The translations under genes and the position numbers were made by a program. The notes below the pieces were generated by a model. That model had not been told where the DNA came from and ran no database searches. It was given only the letters and a program-made list of their open reading frames with translations. Positions 1-5,014 of a DNA stretch of 14,767 nucleotides are shown here, piece after piece. Source of the DNA: an uncultured Gammaproteobacteria bacterium (lineage in GTDB: Bacteria > Pseudomonadota > Gammaproteobacteria > GCA-001735895); the NCBI GenBank assembly GCA_937980285.1, contig CALJQI010000225.1, forward strand, positions 1-14,767, given 5' to 3'. The first letter of the stretch is position 1; every line of letters starts with the position of its first letter.

Positions 1-520
1 TGACCAGGCATTTTTTACTTTCGTGGACGAATTCGATCGGGTCTTCGACGGTCAGAATATGACCGTACTCGGTATCGTTCTTGTAGTCGACCATGCCCGC
101 CAGGGTGGTCGACTTGCCGGAACCGGTGGGCCCGGTAACCAGCACGATACCGCGCGGAAACTCGGAAATCTCCTGGAATATTTTGGGCGCGTTCAAATCC
201 TCCAGGCTGAGGATCTTCGACGGGATGGTCCGGAATACGCCGCCGGCGCCGCGGTTATGGTTGAAGGCGTTGACGCGAAAACGCGCCAGCCCTGGAATTT
301 CGAAAGAAAAGTCAGTCTCGAGAAACTCTTCGTAATCCTTGCGCTGCTTGTCACTCATGATGTCATAAATCATGTCGTGAACCTGCTTGTGATCCATCTC
401 GGGAACGTTGATGCGCCGGATATCGCCGTCGACACGAATCATTGGCGGCAATCCCGCTGACAGGTGCAAATCGGAGGCGCCCTGTTTGACGCCAAAAGCC
501 AGGAGTTGAGCTATATCCAT
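1..520 (-). CDS. pilT: Type IV pilus retraction ATPase PilT (N-terminal part, cut by window edge)
   Basis: The reverse strand encodes the first 173 residues of a PilT-type hexameric ATPase, which powers pilus retraction (twitching motility) from the cytoplasmic face of the inner membrane. The protein starts MDIAQLLAFGVKQGASDLHL, the standard PilT N-terminal PAS-like domain, followed by RVNAFNHNRG and then the Walker A loop GPTGSGKS near residue 133. It runs on to HILTVEDPIEFVHESKK, the Asp-box region, where the window ends. The Walker B, His box and C-terminal AIRNLIRE motif lie outside the window. The ATG at 520-518 has a good ribosome site (AAGGAA) about 8 nt upstream. It is transcribed away from yggS, and the pilT / yggS-proC-yggT layout is common in Gammaproteobacteria. 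The retained motifs fit PilT better than PilU or PilB. Confidence 0.95.
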   Translation of the reverse strand, partial: MDIAQLLAFGVKQGASDLHLSAGLPPMIRVDGDIRRINVPEMDHKQVHDMIYDIMSDKQRKDYEEFLETDFSFEIPGLARFRVNAFNHNRGAGGVFRTIPSKILSLEDLNAPKIFQEISEFPRGIVLVTGPTGSGKSTTLAGMVDYKNDTEYGHILTVEDPIEFVHESKKCLV

Positions 521-547
521 GAAGGTTCCTTAAATCGGTTTACAGGT

Positions 548-576
548 ATTATAGAATTCTTGACGGGTTTTGCTTA
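548..576 (-). promoter_or_regulatory. pilT: Candidate sigma70 promoter for pilT
   Basis: On the reverse strand a perfect TATAAT (553-548) lies 28 nt before the pilT start codon. A weak -35 candidate, TAAGCA (576-571), is at 17-bp spacing. The -10 is convincing; the -35 matches the consensus at only 3 of 6 positions, so the promoter may need an activator. Confidence 0.45.
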
Positions 577-602
577 TCGACCGCTAACAAACTGATTATA
601 AT
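574..602 (+). promoter_or_regulatory. Candidate sigma70 promoter for yggS-proC-yggT
   Basis: A perfect TATAAT at 597-602 lies 48 bp before the yggS start. The -35 candidate TTATCG (574-579) at 17-bp spacing matches at only 3 of 6 positions. A better -35 hexamer, TTGACG at 560-565, is 31 bp from this -10 and so too far away. The promoter partly overlaps the -35 region of the divergent pilT promoter. Confidence 0.45.
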
Positions 603-650
603 CGGGGCTCGCTATAGCCTCGCGTTAACAATCTGACTATAGCAAAAGCT

Positions 651-1334
651 ATGCAGAATATTGAAAAAAATCTAAATCGAATCCACTCGCAAATCAGGCA
701 GGCCGCTGAGGGCTGCGATCGCGATCCGGATTCCGTTTTGCTGCTCGCCGTGAGCAAGCGAAAGCCGGCCGGCGATATTCGCCTGGCCTTCGAACTCGGG
801 CAGAAGCATTTCGGCGAAAACTACCTGCAGGAGGCGCAGCAAAAGATGGCAGAACTCGAGGACCTCGATATCTGCTGGCATTTCATCGGCGCGATCCAGT
901 CCAACAAGACGCGCAATATCGCCGAGGCTTTCGACTGGGCGCACTGTATCGACCGCGTCAAGATTGCGCGGCGGCTGAGCGAACAGCGCCCGGCCGATAT
1001 GCCTCCGCTGAACGTCTGCATCCAGGTCAACGTCGATCACGAAGACAGCAAGGCGGGTATCGAACTCGGCGCCGTGCCCGAAATGGCGGCAGCGATACAC
1101 GAATTGCCGGGTATACGCCTGCGTGGATTGATGACCATCCCGGCGCCGCGCGAAAGCTTTGCCGAGCAACGCCTCGCCTTTGCGCAACTGGCGAAGGCGC
1201 AGGACGCTTTACGACAGCAGGGGATCGATTGCGATACCCTGTCGATGGGCATGACCCAGGACATGGACGCGGCGATCGCGGAAGGCGCCACCCTGGTCAG
1301 GATCGGTACCGCGATTTTCGGAGAGAGAAATTGA
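651..1334 (+). CDS. yggS: YggS/PLPBP family pyridoxal phosphate homeostasis protein
   Basis: A 227-residue protein, the usual length for this family. These are non-catalytic TIM-barrel proteins that bind pyridoxal 5'-phosphate and balance vitamin B6 and amino-acid pools in the cytoplasm. Visible signatures are AVSKRKPA, with the PLP-binding lysine at K36, then FGENYLQEA (54-62), WHFIGAIQSNK (76-86), LRGLMTIP (157-164) and LSMGMTQDM (197-205), and the phosphate-binding RIGTAIFG (217-224). It reads AIQSNK where many homologues have PLQSNK, a minor change. The ATG at 651 gives the canonical N-terminus, although no strong Shine-Dalgarno sequence precedes it. Its stop codon overlaps the proC start, so the two are probably translationally coupled. 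Confidence 0.95.
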   Translation: MQNIEKNLNRIHSQIRQAAEGCDRDPDSVLLLAVSKRKPAGDIRLAFELGQKHFGENYLQEAQQKMAELEDLDICWHFIGAIQSNKTRNIAEAFDWAHCIDRVKIARRLSEQRPADMPPLNVCIQVNVDHEDSKAGIELGAVPEMAAAIHELPGIRLRGLMTIPAPRESFAEQRLAFAQLAKAQDALRQQGIDCDTLSMGMTQDMDAAIAEGATLVRIGTAIFGERN

Positions 1335-2155
1335 CGCAGAAAATATGCTTTGTCGGCGCCGGCAACATGGCCAGCAGCCTGATTGGCGGGCTGATCGCGA
1401 ACCAGCACGACAAAGCGGCAATAACCGCCTGCGATATAGACCCGCATCAACTGCAACAATTGCGCGAGCGGTATGACATCAATACCTCGCAGGACGCCGT
1501 CGACAGCGCGCGGCAGGCCGACGTGATCATGCTGGCGGTCAAGCCCCAGGTGATGCAGGTCGTCTGCCAGCAACTTGCCGCACTGCCGCCCAATCCCGAT
1601 CAACTATTCGTCAGCATCGCCGCCGGCATGCCCAGCGACGCCATCGACAACTGGCTTGGCGGCGGCAGGGCCATCGTCCGCTGCATGCCCAACACGCCGT
1701 CCTTACTGCAGCTCGGCGCCACCGGCCTGGCCGCCAATGCCCGGGTCAGCAGCGCTCAAAAGAATGCCGCGGAAAATATCATGCAGGCGGTTGGCATCAG
1801 TATCTGGGTCGATGCCGAGGCCGACCTCGACGCGGTCACCGCGATATCGGGCAGCGGTCCCGCCTACTTTTTTTATTTTATCGAATTGCTCGAAGCGGCC
1901 GGCGTCAAGCTCGGGCTTGGCCAGGACAAGGCGGCGGCGCTCGCGCGCCAGACCGCGCTCGGCGCCGCCAGCATGTCGATCGGCGAAGACGTGGTCGAAC
2001 TGCGCGCCCGCGTCACCTCGAAAAAAGGCACCACCGAGCAGGCGATTCTTTCATTCCAGCAAAATCATCTCCAGCAGCTGGTGGATGAAGCCACCGCGGC
2101 CGCGCACCGGCGCGCTCAGGAGCTGGCGCGGGAACTCACCACAGAACAGGATTAA
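1331..2155 (+). CDS. proC: Pyrroline-5-carboxylate reductase ProC
   Basis: Catalyses the last step of proline synthesis, NAD(P)H-dependent reduction of 1-pyrroline-5-carboxylate. With a TTG start at 1331 the protein has 274 residues, matching the family (about 270). The frame stays open upstream, but only as antisense-like read-through inside yggS. The TTG is preferred because it follows GGAGAGAG (1320-1327) and puts the Rossmann motif FVGAGNMA (7-14) at the very N-terminus. Other signatures are AVKPQ (69-73), MPNTP (119-123), SGSGPAYFF (173-181) and the C-terminal VTSKKGTTE (228-236), where the family more often reads VTSPGGTT. TTG overlaps the yggS stop as TTGA, which suggests coupled translation. 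The yggT gene follows 6 bp later. Confidence 0.95.
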   Translation: MTQKICFVGAGNMASSLIGGLIANQHDKAAITACDIDPHQLQQLRERYDINTSQDAVDSARQADVIMLAVKPQVMQVVCQQLAALPPNPDQLFVSIAAGMPSDAIDNWLGGGRAIVRCMPNTPSLLQLGATGLAANARVSSAQKNAAENIMQAVGISIWVDAEADLDAVTAISGSGPAYFFYFIELLEAAGVKLGLGQDKAAALARQTALGAASMSIGEDVVELRARVTSKKGTTEQAILSFQQNHLQQLVDEATAAAHRRAQELARELTTEQD

Positions 2156-2161
2156 GAAGAC

Positions 2162-2767
2162 ATGGGTTCAGGTTATCTGCTATCTCCGTTAATGCTGATC
2201 ATTAACACGCTGTTCGATCTCTATATCCTGCTGGTGCTGCTGCGCTTCCTGCTGCAAATGCTGCGCGCCGACTTTTACAACCCGGTTTCACAGTTCATCG
2301 TCAAGCTGACGACACCGCCGCTCAGAATCCTGCGCCGATTCATCCCCAGCGTCGGCGGCCAGGACGCCGCCTCTATCGTGTTATGCCTGCTGCTGATCTA
2401 CGCCAAGTTCCTGCTGATGCGCGCGCTGTCGATCCCGGCGGTACAGATCGGCGGCGTCATGGCGCCGATCGGATCGACCAGTTACGCTGGCTTAATGGTG
2501 TACTGTATTGCCGACCTGATCGCGCTGCTGCTGACGGTGTTCCTGGTGGCGGTGATTATCAAGGTTGTCCTGAGCTGGATTAACCCGGGGCAATACAACC
2601 CGGTGATCGGGCTGGTGGATAAAATCGCCTCGCCGGTGCTGCGGCCGATGAAGAAAATCATGCCTCCCATCGGCGGCCTGGACCTGTCACCGCTGTTCGC
2701 GACGCTGCTGCTACTGGTGACCAAGATGCTGATCCTGCCGCCAATCATTTACCTCGGCAATTTCTAA
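2162..2767 (+). CDS. yggT: YggT family integral membrane protein
   Basis: A 201-residue hydrophobic protein with two YGGT repeats. Each has a membrane segment followed by a conserved amphipathic block: residues 39-66 (YNPVSQFIVKL...PPLRILRRFIP) and 145-172 (YNPVIGLVDKI...PVLRPMKKIMPP). Likely membrane helices are at about 10-33, 69-88, 113-139 and 177-197. The family sits in the inner membrane and has been linked to osmotic tolerance and, in plastid relatives, to cytochrome assembly and nucleoid placement; its biochemical role is not settled. It lies 6 bp after proC, in the order seen in many Gammaproteobacteria, and is the last gene of this operon. The ATG start leaves AGGA about 10 nt upstream. 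Confidence 0.92.
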   Translation: MGSGYLLSPLMLIINTLFDLYILLVLLRFLLQMLRADFYNPVSQFIVKLTTPPLRILRRFIPSVGGQDAASIVLCLLLIYAKFLLMRALSIPAVQIGGVMAPIGSTSYAGLMVYCIADLIALLLTVFLVAVIIKVVLSWINPGQYNPVIGLVDKIASPVLRPMKKIMPPIGGLDLSPLFATLLLLVTKMLILPPIIYLGNF

Positions 2768-2780
2768 CAGTCGCTTCGAG

Positions 2781-2806
2781 GGGGACAGACTCGAATGTCG
2801 GTCCCC
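2781..2806. repeat. REP-like hairpin downstream of yggT
   Basis: An imperfect palindrome: GGGGAC, one mismatch, GAC, six-base loop, GTC, one mismatch, GTCCCC. It starts 13 bp after the yggT stop. The 3' side is not followed by a T-run, so it resembles a REP-type hairpin more than an intrinsic terminator, although it could still stabilise the operon's 3' end. Confidence 0.5.
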
Positions 2807-2841
2807 GGAAGTCCAAAAGCCGGCAAGGTCGGGATCAGACC

Positions 2842-3006
2842 AGAATGGCACTTGCTTAAGCGTGTCATTGCGAGCGGGGCCCAGCCCATGAGCGGAGCGA
2901 ATGCATTGGCTGCAGCGAAGCAATCTCCCTAATGACAGCAAGTTATCTGGAGATTGCTTCGCTGCGCTCGCAATGACGTCAGATTAGGCTTAAGTAAGTG
3001 CCATTC
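2842..3006. mobile_element. MITE-like non-coding element with terminal inverted repeats and flanking direct repeats
   Basis: The ends are inverted repeats that match at 18 of 19 positions: GAATGGCACTTGCTTAAGC (2843-2861) and its complement at 2988-3006. The direct repeat GGATCAGACC occurs just outside both ends (2832-2841 and 3007-3016), as expected for a 9-10 bp target duplication. No plausible gene lies inside; the interior is a second palindrome. The features point to a small non-autonomous element moved by a transposase encoded elsewhere. The family cannot be named from this sequence. Confidence 0.65.
2864..2977. repeat. Inner palindromic repeat (GTCATTGCGAGC type)
   Basis: The right arm (2949-2977) is continuous and begins GGAGATTGCTTCGCTGC. 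The left arm carries the same 29 bases in reverse complement but is split: GTCATTGCGAGC at 2864-2875 and GCAGCGAAGCAATCTCC at 2912-2928. A 36-bp insertion separates the two left segments. The 17-bp stem 2912-2928 / 2949-2965 is perfect, with a 20-base loop. Repeats beginning GTCATTGCGAGC are scattered widely in bacterial genomes. RNA from this region would fold into a long stem. Confidence 0.7.
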
Positions 3007-3156
3007 GGATCAGACCATAAATTCGCCATGATTGTCCTGCTGCCGCGGTAGTAGCGAACTTTTACTCTGGGCCACTCGAGGCGACTCGGAATTAGATAAG
3101 AAATAATTCCCGGGGCAACATCGGACAGCTAGCCGCCACTGGGCAATCCCTGCGTC

Positions 3157-3189
3157 CCCTGCCGTCCCCGCGAGAAATCCGCGGCAGGG
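3157..3189 (-). terminator. Possible terminator hairpin after the TerB-like gene
   Basis: CCCTGCCG (3157-3164) pairs with CGGCAGGG (3182-3189), a perfect 8-bp stem starting 7 bp past the stop of the leftward TerB-like gene. No T-run follows on that strand, so an intrinsic terminator is uncertain. The rest of 3017-3196 holds no gene or clear repeat. Confidence 0.35.
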
Positions 3190-3196
3190 TCTCAGC

Positions 3197-3640
3197 TCAG
3201 GGTTCGGCCTTGTGGCGCGCCTGGATGAATTCGCTGTGCGAGATGTAGAGCAGATCCGAGACCTGGCGTATCAGGTGCTCTTCGTAATGATCCTTCTCGC
3301 CGTCGGCGTATACCATTTGCCACATCATCTCGACTACCCGCAGTTTCATCGCATGATCGTAGTGCTCGTTTAACAGGCGGGTAATATGCTGAATCGAGAC
3401 CAGCCGGTCGGCATCGGCCTCGGCCTCCTCCATCAATGCATCCAGCTCGGCCTTCGACAGGCCGAACTGATCTTCCAGCAAGTTTCGCAGCCGCGCGCGC
3501 TCGGCCGGCTGCACGATGAAGTCGGCACGCGTGACCTCGACCAGCAATACAGCGGTCGCGACCCGCAAGGCATGCTGCTGATTAATCGGGTCAGACTCAA
3601 CCGACTCGATGGTTAAAAATTTAAGCAGAATTTTTTTCAT
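3197..3640 (-). CDS. TerB-like domain protein
   Basis: A 147-residue protein that is almost entirely one TerB-like (tellurite-resistance/DjlA-type) alpha-helical domain. Two half-motifs stand out: LLVEVTRADFIVQPAER (32-48) and YADGEKDHYEEHLIRQVSD (111-129), the paired acidic ADG...E sites that bind metal in TerB relatives. The short variant resembles the uncharacterised stand-alone COG4103-type proteins rather than plasmid ter-operon TerB. No signal peptide or membrane segment is visible, so it is probably cytoplasmic. The ATG at 3640 gives MKKILLKFL; an in-frame TTG at 3658 would add six residues but has no better ribosome site. It diverges from oxyR across an AT-rich gap of 70 bp. The function is unknown, and a tellurite role should not be assumed. 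Confidence 0.8.
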   Translation of the reverse strand: MKKILLKFLTIESVESDPINQQHALRVATAVLLVEVTRADFIVQPAERARLRNLLEDQFGLSKAELDALMEEAEADADRLVSIQHITRLLNEHYDHAMKLRVVEMMWQMVYADGEKDHYEEHLIRQVSDLLYISHSEFIQARHKAEP

Positions 3641-3666
3641 AGAAATTATTGATTGCAAACATGAAC

Positions 3667-3695
3667 ATTTTATGCAAAATCTATCAAACGATTAA
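3667..3695 (-). promoter_or_regulatory. Candidate promoter for the TerB-like gene
   Basis: On the reverse strand TAAAAT (3672-3667) is a 5-of-6 match to the -10 consensus, 26 nt before the ATG. TTAATC (3695-3690) is a 3-of-6 match to the -35, at exactly 17-bp spacing. The surrounding 70-bp gap is strongly AT-rich and must also hold the oxyR promoter. Confidence 0.35.
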
Positions 3696-3710
3696 TAAAT
3701 TTTAACTATT

Positions 3711-4640
3711 ATGACTTTAACCGAGCTTCGGTACATCGTCGCGGTTTCGCAAAAAAACCATTTCGGCAAGGCTGCCCAGGCTTGTTTCGTGAGCCAGCCT
3801 ACCCTAAGTATTGCGATAAAGAAACTGGAAGAAGAACTCGGCGTGCGCCTGTTCGAGCGCAGTTCGAAAAATGAAATCCGCATCACCGAAATTGGCCAGC
3901 AAATCATCAACCAGGCCTATATCGTGCTGCAGGAAGCGCAGATCCTGACCGAGATCGCGCAACAGGGAAAAGATCCCCTATCCGGCCAGTTCAAGCTCGG
4001 CGTCATCTACACAATCGGCCCTTACCTGCTGCCCAGCCTTATCCCCATGCTGCGCAAGACCGCACCCAACCTGAAGCTGATTATCGAAGAGAATTTCACC
4101 GCCAACCTGTTCCAGTCGCTCAAGCAGGGGGCGCTGGACGCGATCATCATCTCCTACCCCTTCGACGAACCGGGGATCGAGACCGCGCCGCTATACGATG
4201 AACCCTTTATCGTCGCGCTACCGCGTAACCACGAATGGAAACAACGCGATCAGATCAAGCCGGAAGACCTGGCCTCGCAGGACCTGATGCTGCTCGGCGC
4301 GGGACACTGCTTTCGCGACCAGGTTATCGAGGCCTGCCCGGACTGCATGTCGGGCGACAGCGAACTCACGCGCACGCTCGAAGGCGGCTCGCTGGAAACC
4401 ATCCGTCACATGGTAGCTGCCGGCACCGGCATTACCGTGCTGCCGCGCACCAGCATTACGCAAAGCCAGAAGAACGAGGCGCTGATCGACACCAAACCCT
4501 TTTCCGAACCATCGCCGAGCCGAACCGTCGCCATTGCCTGGCGCAAGCACTATCCGCGCAAGGAAGCCATATTCACGATTCGCGACACCATTCAGACCAG
4601 CCCGCTGGACGGCGTCGATATTATCAAATCCGTCGCGTGA
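3711..4640 (+). CDS. oxyR: OxyR, hydrogen peroxide-sensing LysR-type regulator
   Basis: A 309-residue LysR-type activator that senses peroxide through a reversible disulfide and switches on catalase, peroxidase and thiol-repair genes. The N-terminal helix-turn-helix covers about residues 2-60 (LRYIVAVSQKNHFGKAAQAC, SQPTLSIAIKKLEEELG). The sensor segment reads LLGAGHCFRDQVIEACP. Cysteines C200 and C209 are nine residues apart and align with C199 and C208 of E. coli OxyR, and the flanking His199, Arg202 and Asp203 are kept. T101, in IYTIGPYLLP, matches the active-site threonine. GGSLETIRHMVAAGTGITVLP (226-246) is also typical. A nearby extra cysteine (C212) is present. No Shine-Dalgarno sequence is evident before the ATG. 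The stop overlaps the next gene's GTG start, so the two are probably co-expressed. Confidence 0.95.
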   Translation: MTLTELRYIVAVSQKNHFGKAAQACFVSQPTLSIAIKKLEEELGVRLFERSSKNEIRITEIGQQIINQAYIVLQEAQILTEIAQQGKDPLSGQFKLGVIYTIGPYLLPSLIPMLRKTAPNLKLIIEENFTANLFQSLKQGALDAIIISYPFDEPGIETAPLYDEPFIVALPRNHEWKQRDQIKPEDLASQDLMLLGAGHCFRDQVIEACPDCMSGDSELTRTLEGGSLETIRHMVAAGTGITVLPRTSITQSQKNEALIDTKPFSEPSPSRTVAIAWRKHYPRKEAIFTIRDTIQTSPLDGVDIIKSVA

Positions 4641-4951
4641 TCGAGGAACTGCTGCGCCAGGACCGCGAACTCAAGCGCGCCAAAATCAACAGCGAAACAG
4701 CGAAAATTCCGTGGCAGGAGTTACAGCGTTTTTTTGCCGCCGGCAAGGTTATGACGGTCGGCAGCGGGGTCGACCTGGTCGATGTCGCTTATGCGCTGGA
4801 GCAAGACGACGTCGAACGGGTAAAACAATGGACCGAATCGAAGCAATTGCTGCCGGTCTCCGATCAGCAGGCGCGCGACTGGGTTAACCGCGACGCCTCG
4901 CTTTGGGCAGTGGTGATAAAACCCTGGGTGCTGGTGCAGGAGCCCGATTGA
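4637..4951 (+). CDS. DUF2288 family protein
   Basis: A 104-residue cytoplasmic protein recognised as DUF2288 by its N-terminal ELLRQDRELKRAKINSETAKI, the block PWQELQRFFAAGKVMTV, and the C-terminal PVSDQQARDW and LWAVVIKPWVLVQ. No function is known. The GTG at 4637 is chosen because it gives the full family N-terminus and overlaps the oxyR stop as GTGA; longer readings only extend into oxyR in another frame. No separate ribosome site is seen, so translation probably depends on oxyR. The small basic/acidic helical character gives no clue to an enzymatic role. The link with oxyR suggests, but does not prove, a part in oxidative stress. Confidence 0.85.
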   Translation: MIEELLRQDRELKRAKINSETAKIPWQELQRFFAAGKVMTVGSGVDLVDVAYALEQDDVERVKQWTESKQLLPVSDQQARDWVNRDASLWAVVIKPWVLVQEPD

Positions 4952-5014
4952 AGACAGCAGAGTCGGGGCAGCCGTCTATACTTTCAGGATTCCCGATACA
5001 GTCTGAAGTTTGAC

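Noticed and set aside
1229..1330. Longer N-terminus for proC from an upstream ATG
   Set aside because: It overlaps yggS by 100 bp in another frame and reads unlike any ProC; the TTG at 1331 has the ribosome site and the family N-terminus.
2711..2941. 76-codon reverse frame covering the yggT end and the repeat element
   Set aside because: It runs through the hairpin and the palindrome and overlaps yggT antisense; no protein-like features.
2768..3196. RNA gene or riboswitch in the gene-free stretch
   Set aside because: The strong secondary structure is fully explained by inverted repeats of the mobile element; no tRNA or known riboswitch core was seen.
3197..3640. Tellurite-resistance operon
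   Set aside because: Only a single TerB-like gene is present; no terA, terC, terD or terZ neighbours.
3639..3709. OxyR box (ATAG-N7-CTAT repeats) in the oxyR/TerB gap
   Set aside because: Only isolated ATAG and CTAT tetramers were found; the 11-bp spacing could not be kept across four half-sites.
4948..4982. Promoter TTGAAG...TATACT before the kinase gene
   Set aside because: The -10 is fair, but the spacing is 23 bp, too long for a sigma70 promoter; no better -35 was seen.
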